From the NCBI GenBank assembly GCA_903924805.1, contig CAIYCZ010000479.1, positions 1 to 5,758 on the forward strand: DNA of 5,758 bases, in the 5' to 3' direction. Source of the DNA: an uncultured delta proteobacterium. GTDB taxonomy: Bacteria > Desulfobacterota > WTBG01 > CAIYCZ01. The position numbers were made by a program, and so were the translations under genes. The notes under the pieces are model-generated. The model saw nothing but the letters and a program-made list of their open reading frames with translations. It was not told the DNA's origin and made no database searches. Positions 1-5,686 of this stretch are shown in pieces. How positions within the stretch are numbered: position 1 is the first letter of the stretch; every line of letters begins with the position of its first letter.

Positions 1-131
1 ATGGCATGGGTAAAACGATAATGGAGCCAGTTCCCGCCAACGGGTATTCCGATTATCAGAACAATAAGCCCGATTACGGCAGTAATTTTGTTCTGCCGGT
101 TCATTCTATTCCACGTTTCCTTCACATTCAC
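1..131 (-). CDS. HlyD/EmrA-family membrane fusion protein, N-terminal fragment (runs off the left edge)
   Basis: Reading the minus strand from a GTG at 131 gives 43 codons without a stop before the window ends. The product has a short polar N-terminus, then a single hydrophobic segment at about residues 17-33 (TAVIGLIVLIIGIPVGG), then NWLHYRFTHA. One N-terminal anchor helix followed by a W-x-x-Y-R-x-T-H motif is the classic start of HlyD/EmrA periplasmic adaptor proteins, which link an inner-membrane ABC or MFS pump to an outer-membrane channel. GTG 131 is chosen because AAGGAG lies nine bases upstream; a second GTG at 125 and an ATG at 104 are in frame but have no comparable site. The gene starts 71 bp after the tetR stop on the same strand, so it is probably co-transcribed and repressed by TetR. 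The lipoyl and beta-barrel domains and the transporter would lie outside the window, so the pump type is unknown. This gene is too short for routine ORF calling. Confidence 0.8.
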   Translation of the reverse strand, partial: MNVKETWNRMNRQNKITAVIGLIVLIIGIPVGGNWLHYRFTHA

Positions 132-140
132 TGTCGTACG

Positions 141-146
141 CTCCTT
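141..146 (-). promoter_or_regulatory. Shine-Dalgarno site of the HlyD-like gene
   Basis: The minus strand reads AAGGAG here, nine bases before the GTG at 131. It decides the start of the membrane fusion protein in favour of that GTG over the downstream GTG and ATG. It also shows that the gene has its own ribosome entry and is not only coupled to tetR. Confidence 0.6.
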
Positions 147-202
147 CACATAGTTTTATGGTCTATAGTATTTCCCGCCCTGCTCCAGAGCCTCCTGTAC
201 GG

Positions 203-790
203 TCAGCTGACAAACAGGCTCATAATGTGCCCATGTATAGCATCCCGTGAAGAAATCTTTGCCGCGGTTGTCTGTGACAACTGCTCCACGACCCTGCCCT
301 GGGAGAAATGAAACATAAGTATGGCAATGAGCGACAGGGAGCTCAATGCGGGATTGATTGACGGGCGAAATGCGCCCTGCCGGATGCCGTCCTTGAAAAA
401 CTGCGCCATCTGAATGTGCATGTGAGAGAAATATTTTTTTGTGAGCAGTTCCACAAAGCGGCCCTCGCCGGTGGTCTCGCGCTGAATGAGATAAAACATC
501 TCGGGGTCACTGCGCAGCGTTTCATCGTAGAGGTCAATAATCCTGCCGAGGGTGGTGGTATGGTCCTGCCCGGCATTCAATATGCCCAGCAATCCCTCAT
601 AAAGTGTCCCGATATGTGTCTCCAGAAGATACAGGTAGAGGTCTTTCTTGTTTTTGAAATGGTAGTAAATCATGGGTTTGGTAAGCCGCGCCGCTGCTGC
701 AATTTCACGCATGGATGCGGCGTCATAGCCCTTTTTTGAAAAAACTTTTATTGCCGCCTTTATGACTTTATCTTTTGATGAATATCCCAT
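203..790 (-). CDS. TetR/AcrR-family transcriptional repressor
   Basis: The 195-residue product is a typical TetR-family length. The N-terminal DNA-binding domain spans about residues 7-53: KVIKAAIKVFSKKGYDAASM forms the first helices, REIAAAARLTKPMIYYHF is the helix-turn-helix, and KNKKDLY follows. The KP-x-I/L-YYHFK-x-K-x-DL motif is diagnostic of the family. The remaining ~140 residues are helical and would form the ligand-binding and dimerisation domain; the ligand cannot be read from sequence. The ATG at 790 has an AAGGA site about eight bases upstream. A perfect 18-bp palindrome lies 12 bp upstream of the start, overlapping the ribosome site, which suggests autorepression. The gene is followed after 71 bp by an HlyD-type adaptor gene, so it most likely controls a multidrug or toxic-compound efflux operon, relieved when a substrate of the pump binds. 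The protein ends abruptly (LFVS); see the finding on the open frame just past its stop. Confidence 0.93.
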   Translation of the reverse strand: MGYSSKDKVIKAAIKVFSKKGYDAASMREIAAAARLTKPMIYYHFKNKKDLYLYLLETHIGTLYEGLLGILNAGQDHTTTLGRIIDLYDETLRSDPEMFYLIQRETTGEGRFVELLTKKYFSHMHIQMAQFFKDGIRQGAFRPSINPALSSLSLIAILMFHFSQGRVVEQLSQTTAAKISSRDAIHGHIMSLFVS

Positions 791-801
791 ATATATTTTC
801 C

Positions 802-819
802 TTACTTACCGGTAAGTAA
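802..819. promoter_or_regulatory. Probable TetR operator (perfect 18-bp palindrome)
   Basis: TTACTTACCGGTAAGTAA is its own exact reverse complement. It sits between a promoter-like sequence and the tetR start, and overlaps the tetR ribosome binding site. TetR-family dimers bind palindromes of about this size placed at or next to their own promoters, so it is the obvious operator for the adjacent repressor and its efflux operon. Binding itself is inferred. Confidence 0.8.
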
Positions 820-849
820 ATAATTACTGCAAAAAAAATGCACCGTCAA
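820..849 (-). promoter_or_regulatory. Putative promoter of tetR-hlyD
   Basis: On the minus strand TTGACG (849-844) matches five of six bases of the -35 consensus. After an 18-base spacer that contains a run of eight T, AATTAT (825-820) matches four of six bases of the -10 consensus. The start point would fall inside the 18-bp palindrome immediately downstream, so a bound repressor would block initiation. The -10 match is weak and the exact start is uncertain. Confidence 0.5.
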
Positions 850-858
850 GAAAATAGT

Positions 859-1188
859 TCAGTCTGTTTGGTCGCCGCCAACCTTTCCCCGCAGGAGCTT
901 TTTGCTGGATGTTGTCTTTTTATCGCGCAATCGCCGCTCTATAACCCCGGCAGGAACAGCCGTCCGTACGCGCGGCTTGCGCCGCACCATGCGTTTTTTG
1001 AGCCGGTCTTCAAGGCGCTTCAGAGCACGCATCCGGTTTTGTGCCTGAGACCGTAATTCGGAGGCATGCACGGTAATGCCGGTGGGTACATGGGTTATGC
1101 GGACAGCAGTCTCTACCTTATTTTTTCTCTGCCCTCCCGGACCGCTGCTGCGATAAAACTGCACCACTATATCCCGTTTCTTTATCAC
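859..1188 (-). CDS. ArfB-like peptide chain release factor domain protein (GGQ protein)
   Basis: This 109-residue protein consists almost entirely of the class I release factor catalytic domain. The segment RSSGPGGQRKNKVETAVRI (about residues 13-31) carries the GGQ motif at 18-20, which triggers hydrolysis of peptidyl-tRNA in the ribosome. It has no codon-recognition domain. The C-terminus is a basic tail with ERRLRDKK then SSKKLLRGKV (about residues 83-102), closely resembling the ERRL...SS.K..RGKV tail of E. coli ArfB, which in that protein enters the empty mRNA channel of stalled ribosomes. A role in ribosome rescue is therefore inferred. It is shorter than ArfB (about 140 residues) and lacks the longer N-terminus and the helical insertion after the GGQ loop. 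The start is a GTG whose bases overlap the stop of the upstream gene (GTGA), preceded by GGGGGAGGG, so translational coupling is likely. Alternatives are a PrfH-like or C12orf65-like factor. Confidence 0.85.
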   Translation of the reverse strand: MIKKRDIVVQFYRSSGPGGQRKNKVETAVRITHVPTGITVHASELRSQAQNRMRALKRLEDRLKKRMVRRKPRVRTAVPAGVIERRLRDKKTTSSKKLLRGKVGGDQTD

Positions 1189-1469
1189 CCGCCCTCCCCC
1201 GCCGGGAAAAATGACCCGGTCTCATCAAATTCTGCAACCTTCAGAGGGCTGCCTTTGGTAAAGAGGGTTATTATCTGGCCAATCGTATAGGCATTGCCCC
1301 GCAGCAGAAGGCGGCAGTTTTCTATGCGGCAGTTGGAGAGCCGGGTCTCACCCTTGTCTGCAATAACCATGCAGTCTTTGAACGTACAGTTCTCAAACGC
1401 CTTGCCGTCCAGCTCCACTTTTTCGCCGGAGAATGTTTTGTTTTTATAGGTAACGGAATAGCCGGGCAT
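1185..1469 (-). CDS. Small pentapeptide-like hypothetical protein
   Basis: The product is 94 residues long. It contains two short cysteine-rich strands, FENCTFKDC (26-34) and LSNCRIENC (44-52), with the alternating hydrophobic/Cys spacing of pentapeptide or small right-handed beta-helix repeats. A more ordinary hydrophobic stretch follows (about 61-70, YTIGQIITLF). It has no signal peptide or membrane helix. Small proteins of this type are widespread in bacteria and have no assigned function. The ATG at 1469 is chosen because an in-frame TGA lies only six codons upstream with no ATG, GTG or TTG between; no convincing Shine-Dalgarno site is visible there, because the upstream sequence is repeat DNA. 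The stop overlaps the GTG of the release-factor-like gene, so the two are likely translated together, which is the only clue to its role. Confidence 0.75.
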   Translation of the reverse strand: MPGYSVTYKNKTFSGEKVELDGKAFENCTFKDCMVIADKGETRLSNCRIENCRLLLRGNAYTIGQIITLFTKGSPLKVAEFDETGSFFPAGEGG

Positions 1470-1586
1470 GTTAAAAAATACAAGAATTCAGAAGACAGAA
1501 ATCAGAATTCAGAATGTTTTTTTTACTTTTCACCTTTCACGTTTCACGTTCCACACTTTTTATTCTGACTCCTGCCTACTATCGTT
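1470..1586. repeat. Intergenic degenerate repeat cluster
   Basis: The whole 117-bp gap is simple repeats. AGAATTCAG occurs at 1483-1491 and again at 1504-1512, with CAGAA units between. From 1528 to 1555 there are four tandem 7-mers: TTTCACC, TTTCACG, TTTCACG, TTCCACA. Then ATTCTGACTCCTGCCT (1562-1577) carries the inverted form of the CAGAAT unit. CAGAATTCAG/GGAGTCAGAAT and GTTTCACGTTTCAC strings of this kind are scattered between genes in many environmental bacterial genomes. There is no open reading frame of note and no clear GC-rich terminator. Confidence 0.75.
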
Positions 1587-2423
1587 TTATTTTATTGTTC
1601 TCATGGTGAGCGTGATCAGGACTTTCCACATTTCTTCGGAGGTCTTACTGTCGAGCAGTTTTTCCCGGGCCTCTTTTTCGTGAAAGGTCTCCATGAGTCC
1701 TGCAATCAGCTGCAAGTAAAATGCGCTCGCAGCAAACGGGATGACAATAAAAAATATGATTTTTGTTAACCGGCCTTTGGGCGCGCCAAACTTTATTCCC
1801 TGCTTTTTTATCCCCAGGGAAAAAATGAGGCCGCCTCCTTCCACGCCGCGCACATGGGGAAACGCCAGCCCGTGTTCAACCGCCGTTGGCACAATGGCCT
1901 CACGGCTGAGTGCTGCGGTGAGCAGGCTTTCCGGGTGCTCGATAAAACCTTCCTGGGCCATAACCCCTATCAGTTCTGCAATCGCTTCTTCACGGCTTTC
2001 TCCCTTGAGGCTGGGGAGCATGAGCTGACTTGATGAAAAGCGGGCAATCCCTACGGCCGGCTTTTCAGTGAATTTGGTAATCCGTTTAAGCTGGCGTGGC
2101 GAACCTTCACGGGAGTAAATAATCCTGGTACACCGCGGGCACTGCATAAGCTCCCTGCTCACCTGAACCTCATAGGCCATTGAGGTGGGTAATGTTACCC
2201 CGCAGCCTGAGCATATTCCTCCGGTCACCGGCACCACTGCTGACATATAGCGGTTATGGAGGGTTTCAAACAGGTGCAGGGTATTTTTAGGCAAATTTTT
2301 AGCGAGCGATGTAATCGAGTCCTCAAGCTCTTTTAAGCAGGCATCTGGAAGCAGAGCCTGCTGCTCTGCGAGGGTGAAATTGAGGTCCTGAAGCTGAATT
2401 AAATGGTTCAATAACTTGTTCAT
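1587..2423 (-). CDS. Zinc-ribbon / PTS EIIA (fructose/PtsN-type) fusion protein
   Basis: Numbering is from the ATG at 2423 (278 residues). Residues 1-65 are helical (MNKLLNHLIQLQDLN...). Residues about 68-102 form a four-cysteine zinc ribbon, CSGC (71-74) and CPRC (95-98), like the C4-type ribbon found after coiled coils in other bacterial proteins. Residues about 131-272 form a type-2 PTS EIIA domain: the motif HGLAFPHVRG has the candidate phosphorylated histidine at 190, and KIIFFIVIP...YLQLIAGLMETF matches the later core of the fold. EIIA domains receive phosphate from HPr or NPr and pass it to a sugar permease or act as regulators. No EIIB/EIIC permease is nearby, so a regulatory role like PtsN is more likely, but this is inference. 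An in-frame GTG at 2471 would add 16 residues; ATG 2423 is preferred because AGGAG lies ten bases upstream and the conserved-looking sequence begins there. Confidence 0.88.
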   Translation of the reverse strand: MNKLLNHLIQLQDLNFTLAEQQALLPDACLKELEDSITSLAKNLPKNTLHLFETLHNRYMSAVVPVTGGICSGCGVTLPTSMAYEVQVSRELMQCPRCTRIIYSREGSPRQLKRITKFTEKPAVGIARFSSSQLMLPSLKGESREEAIAELIGVMAQEGFIEHPESLLTAALSREAIVPTAVEHGLAFPHVRGVEGGGLIFSLGIKKQGIKFGAPKGRLTKIIFFIVIPFAASAFYLQLIAGLMETFHEKEAREKLLDSKTSEEMWKVLITLTMRTIK

Positions 2424-2484
2424 ACTGCTACGTCTCCTGTTCCCGAAGAATGTTTCTTCTGCTAAGAGCACATCTCCCTTCTTT

Positions 2485-2501
2485 GCATAACCCTTTTATG
2501 C
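2485..2501. repeat. Short inverted repeat in the EIIA-gene leader
   Basis: GCATAA, a five-base loop and TTATGC form a perfect 6-bp stem. It lies just downstream of the candidate promoter at 2509-2537, near the expected transcription start of the EIIA fusion gene. It could be a weak operator or an mRNA 5' hairpin. On the plus strand it is followed by CG and five T, like a weak terminator, but no plus-strand gene precedes it. Confidence 0.35.
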
Positions 2502-2508
2502 CGTTTTT

Positions 2509-2537
2509 AAGATAAAGAATATGGGGGAAATTTGCAA
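2509..2537 (-). promoter_or_regulatory. Possible promoter of the zinc-ribbon/EIIA gene
   Basis: On the minus strand TTGCAA (2537-2532) and TATCTT (2514-2509) are separated by 17 bases, each matching four of six consensus bases. It would start transcription near 2502 and give a leader of about 80 nt before the ATG at 2423. The match is modest, so this is a candidate only. Confidence 0.35.
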
Positions 2538-2630
2538 GATAAAACTCTAAAGCTGAGTTATGTTGCAGTAATGAACGGTTACATCAATAGAAGAAAGAGA
2601 AGGTGGTAATAATGGACAATTATAAGCCCT

Positions 2631-2690
2631 GAATTCTAATATCGAAATCCTGAACAGTTTGGGATTTTGGGTTTTGGATTTAGAAATTCC
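2631..2690. repeat. Degenerate AT-rich repeat spanning the end of the PKD gene
   Basis: The stretch contains GGGATTTTGGGTTTTGGATTT (2671-2680 region) and GAATTCTAATATCGAAATCC, i.e. repeated variants of GGATTT, TTTGGG and AATCC. Strings of this type (AATCCCAAA, GGATTTCGATATT) are common as intergenic repeats in environmental bacteria. Here the repeat covers the last ~15 codons and the stop of the PKD gene, and gives a low-complexity protein tail (LNPKPKIPNCSGFRY). Confidence 0.5.
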
Positions 2691-5638
2691 TTTTTGTCCA
2701 TGTTCCGGATAAACTTCCCGATTTCCTCTCTGAGTCCGGAGCTTGCGTGAGCCTTGATGTGCTCTGCACAGCGCGTTATGGTATGCACCTGAGCTGTCGT
2801 GGCAGTAAAACTTTTACCTGCAGACAGATTCTTAATCAAAGGAGCCATGTCCATGATACACTGCCTCAGTTCCTTCCGCAGGAGCGGATCTGCCTGCAGC
2901 ATGGCTGTTACTTCAGAACCGTAGCTATAGTAAAGGCTTATATACCGGCTGCCCGCAGGTGTTTTTCTCATATATGAATCCCTTAATGTGCGCAGCATGC
3001 GGATATACTTTGTTTCATGTTTAAAAATCGACTTTACCGGACACTTGTTGTTGTCACCTCCGCCTGATTCCTTGGCGCCTAAACACTGGTTGATGGTAAT
3101 GTCCGCGCCCGCCTCAAGCGTAAATGATTTGGGTACGGAGCCGTGTTTTGCATCCATAGCTGTTATGCTGTAAGTGCCCGCAGGATGGATAAGCATATAG
3201 TACCCTTCTTCGGTAGCGGTCGAGGCGCCGCCGTTGGTTGAGATAGATACCCCGCTGATCCCTTCGCCGGTAGCCGCGTCAATGACCATACCGGTGATAA
3301 GCCCAGTGCCCGCTGTGGTAGTGGAAATACTGTACTGCCTGCCCTCCGTGCACTGATTGGTAACTGAATAGGTCCAGGTGCCGGTCTCCGCACCTTTTAT
3401 CTTGAGCTCGGAGATCGATGCTGTAATAGGAATCTGCTGAGCAAGATAGGCAGTACCATCAGGCTTAATCACCTGGAGCAACACCGAACATGTGGGAGGT
3501 GATTGTGCGGTAATGCCTTCTCCGGTCAGAGAAAAACGCAGCACCAGGGACTGGCCTTTTATCTCATTTTTTATTGTATGTGTTTGCGAAGAAGACTCGG
3601 AAACCGTGTCGTTTATAGTGCTTATTACCTCACATTCAATCGAGGTGACATTCTCCCGCCCACTGTCATCAGAAGCTCTGACAACAATACTCGCAAGACC
3701 GGGGGGCGTTGCAGAGGCTGCCGTAGCCCGATACGAATAGATGCCGTCTCCTGCAGAAATATCGCCATGGGTATTGTCATCATACAGCGCCTGCTCTGCG
3801 TCCCCGCCAAGCGGTGATAAATCTGCTGACACTGATACCGGTCCAGTCTGTTTACGCACCTGCACGGTAAAAAGAATCTGCGTCACCCCGTCGTTGGGTA
3901 TTGAAAAAGGGTCTGCCTGTGCAGAGACAAAAGCCGGACCTTCAGCTTCTGCTGTAAAATCAACCCCTGGAACATTCTCCATGGAAATTTCCATGTCCTG
4001 ACTTGACGGCTCAAACGTGACCCCTTCTTTATAGGGTGTAACGCTGTAACTGCCGGACGGCAATCCTTCAAACGTGTATGTCCCGTCCAGCTCTGTAGTA
4101 ACTACCCGTTCCTCCTGCCCGTTAATATATATTTCAACACCTACCATAATGGTGCCGGTAATTGTTCCTGAAACGGAATACCCATTCCCGCTTGGGTTAA
4201 CTAAAATATAACTCTCCTCAGTCATCGTATTAGTTGCAGACAGACCAGTAACCGTGAGGCTGACCGTGTATTCACCGGGAATGGTATAGATGTGCTGCGG
4301 GTTTTGCTCAGAGCTTGCGTTGCCGTCTCCAAAGTTCCACATCCATTCCGTGATTTCGCCGGTGGAGGCATCGCTAAACTGAACAGTAAGCGGTGCTTCG
4401 CCGTCAAGCGGGTCAGCACTAAAATAAGCTTCCACAGCATTCTCATACACCCATATATAATCATACCCGGTAATGGTGTCAGAAACGTCCTGCGCATAAA
4501 CCGTAAGGCTTACGGTATATGCGCCTGGAAGCGTATAGGTGTATTTGGGATTCTGTTCAGGACTTGTGCTTCCATCTCCAAAGTCCCACAACCATTTTGT
4601 GATTTTCCCAGCGGAAGTATCTGTAAACTGAACAGTCAGCGGCGCATTACCCTCCAATGGCTCGGCAGCAAAACCTGCTATTACCTCCGGTCCGGTAACC
4701 CATATGCAGTCTACTTCGGTAACCGTATCAGACCCGCCCGGACCTTTAACGGTAAGGCTTACCGTATATGTATTGGGAACAATATAGGTATGCTGCGGGT
4801 TCTGCTCCGTACTTGCATTGTTATCCCCAAAATCCCAGAACCAGTCGGTAATCTCACCTGCTGAAGCATCCATGAACTGTACCGTGAGCGGTGCTTCCCC
4901 TTCTATCGGATCGGCAGTAAAGTCTGCAAAAACATTGCTACCTGCTTCGGTTACCGTGATGCAGCCCTCTTTCACCATTGTATTTGTCCCGCCCGGACCT
5001 TTAACCGTAAGGCTTACCGTGTATGTATTGGGAACAATATAGGTATGCTGCGGGTTCTGCTCCGTACTTGCATTGTTATCCCCAAAATCCCAGAACCAGT
5101 CGGTAATCTCACCGCTTGAAGCATCCATGAACTGTACCGTGAGCGGTGCTTCCCCTTCTATCGGATCGGCAGTAAAGTCTGCAAAAACATCGCTACCTGC
5201 TTCGGTTACCGTGATGTAACCCTCTTCCACCTTGGTATTTGTCCCACCAGGGCCTTTAACCGTAAGGCTTACCGTGTATGCGCCGGGAACGGTATAGGTA
5301 TGTTGCGGGTACTGCTCCTGGCTTGTGGTTTTATCGCCAAAGTCCCAGAACCAGCCGGTGATCTCACCGGTTGAAACGGTTGAATAATCCGTGAACTGTA
5401 CGGTGAGCGGTTCAGCTCCATAGGTTGGGTCACCTTCAAAGTCTGCCAGAGGCTCATCGCCGGCTGCAATAGAAATGGTACCGGGGGCATGCAGTCTGTC
5501 CACACTGCCCCACGCACCCATCCCGTGACGAACTCTGTCACTCTGCATATTGCTAAAGCATTGAGAAGCACTTGACGGTAATAGAAACAGGATTGTTGCA
5601 ACGCTTAAAATGAGAGGGAAGGTTTTTTGTACTTTCAT
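2636..5638 (-). CDS. Large exported PKD-repeat protein with CFI-box-like C-terminal domain
   Basis: Numbering is from the ATG at 5638 (1,000 residues). A signal peptide spans about 1-25 (KVQK, hydrophobic LILSVATILFLLP, then SSAS). No lipobox is seen. Five PKD domains follow at about 63-145, 150-231, 235-316, 318-398 and 401-482, each with PLTVQF, W-x-W-D/N-FGD and YTVSLTV motifs. Then come a carboxypeptidase-regulatory-like sandwich (487-565, DGTYTFEGLPSGSYSV), a choice-of-anchor-like domain (570-672) with an acidic loop YDDNTHGDISAGDGIYS (619-635), a pre-peptidase-C-like domain (674-775), a second carboxypeptidase-regulatory-like domain (778-853) and a Gly/Asn linker. A helical C-terminal region starts at Cys866 and contains LRTLRDSYM, AGSRYISLYYSYGSEV and later cysteines 927 and 957. 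It resembles CFI-box C-terminal domains. No catalytic domain is visible; adhesion, surface-layer or carbohydrate-binding roles are inferred from PKD families. The in-frame ATG at 5650 is rejected because GGAGG sits five bases before 5638. Confidence 0.92.
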   Translation of the reverse strand: MKVQKTFPLILSVATILFLLPSSASQCFSNMQSDRVRHGMGAWGSVDRLHAPGTISIAAGDEPLADFEGDPTYGAEPLTVQFTDYSTVSTGEITGWFWDFGDKTTSQEQYPQHTYTVPGAYTVSLTVKGPGGTNTKVEEGYITVTEAGSDVFADFTADPIEGEAPLTVQFMDASSGEITDWFWDFGDNNASTEQNPQHTYIVPNTYTVSLTVKGPGGTNTMVKEGCITVTEAGSNVFADFTADPIEGEAPLTVQFMDASAGEITDWFWDFGDNNASTEQNPQHTYIVPNTYTVSLTVKGPGGSDTVTEVDCIWVTGPEVIAGFAAEPLEGNAPLTVQFTDTSAGKITKWLWDFGDGSTSPEQNPKYTYTLPGAYTVSLTVYAQDVSDTITGYDYIWVYENAVEAYFSADPLDGEAPLTVQFSDASTGEITEWMWNFGDGNASSEQNPQHIYTIPGEYTVSLTVTGLSATNTMTEESYILVNPSGNGYSVSGTITGTIMVGVEIYINGQEERVVTTELDGTYTFEGLPSGSYSVTPYKEGVTFEPSSQDMEISMENVPGVDFTAEAEGPAFVSAQADPFSIPNDGVTQILFTVQVRKQTGPVSVSADLSPLGGDAEQALYDDNTHGDISAGDGIYSYRATAASATPPGLASIVVRASDDSGRENVTSIECEVISTINDTVSESSSQTHTIKNEIKGQSLVLRFSLTGEGITAQSPPTCSVLLQVIKPDGTAYLAQQIPITASISELKIKGAETGTWTYSVTNQCTEGRQYSISTTTAGTGLITGMVIDAATGEGISGVSISTNGGASTATEEGYYMLIHPAGTYSITAMDAKHGSVPKSFTLEAGADITINQCLGAKESGGGDNNKCPVKSIFKHETKYIRMLRTLRDSYMRKTPAGSRYISLYYSYGSEVTAMLQADPLLRKELRQCIMDMAPLIKNLSAGKSFTATTAQVHTITRCAEHIKAHASSGLREEIGKFIRNMDKKEFLNPKPKIPNCSGFRY
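4733..5242 (-). repeat. Recent in-frame tandem duplication of a PKD module (2 x 255 bp)
   Basis: Units 4733-4987 and 4988-5242 are exactly 255 bp (85 codons) each and align without gaps. I count about 11 mismatches by eye, i.e. about 96% identity, including an unbroken identical run of roughly 90 bases. They encode PKD domains 3 and 2. The other PKD modules are far more diverged at DNA level, so this pair is the youngest duplication. Confidence 0.9.
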
Positions 5639-5643
5639 ATGAT

Positions 5644-5648
5644 CCTCC
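5644..5648 (-). promoter_or_regulatory. Shine-Dalgarno site of the PKD gene
   Basis: GGAGG lies five bases before the ATG at 5638 and partly overlaps the in-frame ATG at 5650. A ribosome bound here would use 5638, which also places the basic residues and hydrophobic core of the signal peptide at the usual distance from the start. Confidence 0.8.
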
Positions 5649-5667
5649 ATTATTTACTGCTCAATAA

Positions 5668-5686
5668 GAGGATTTTGAGGAATCCT
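5668..5686 (-). other. Leader RNA hairpin upstream of the PKD gene
   Basis: In the mRNA, AGGAUU (5686-5681) and AAUCCU (5674-5669) form a 6-bp stem with a six-base loop CCUCAA. The 3' arm overlaps AUCCUC (5673-5668), which is also complementary to GAGGAU (5647-5642) covering the Shine-Dalgarno site, so two mutually exclusive pairings are possible. The structure is read from sequence; any regulatory effect is inference. Confidence 0.35.

Noticed and set aside
416..739. A 107-codon plus-strand open frame over tetR
   Set aside because: It is antisense to a clear TetR gene, and its product has no recognisable motif.
1470..1586. CRISPR array or insertion sequence end in the repeat gap
   Set aside because: The repeats are 7-10 bases, degenerate and without unique spacers; no transposase or target-site duplication is seen.
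1741..2028. A 95-codon plus-strand open frame over the EIIA gene
   Set aside because: It is antisense to the conserved EIIA core and has a low-complexity Ser/Pro-rich product.
2424..2471. N-terminal extension of the EIIA fusion from the GTG at 2471
   Set aside because: The GTG has a purine-rich site only two to four bases away, while the ATG at 2423 has AGGAG at a workable distance and begins the conserved-looking helix.
2485..2510. Rho-independent terminator on the plus strand (stem then CGTTTTT)
   Set aside because: The stem is AT-rich and only 6 bp, and there is no plus-strand gene for it to terminate.
4292..4864. A 190-codon open frame on the plus strand opposite the PKD gene
   Set aside because: It repeats KVPQPF/LNS-type motifs only because it is the antisense of repeated PKD modules. 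It has no independent domain and the minus-strand gene is unambiguous.
5639..5650. Start of the PKD protein at the ATG at 5650
   Set aside because: That ATG has no ribosome site upstream and itself overlaps the GGAGG that serves the ATG at 5638.
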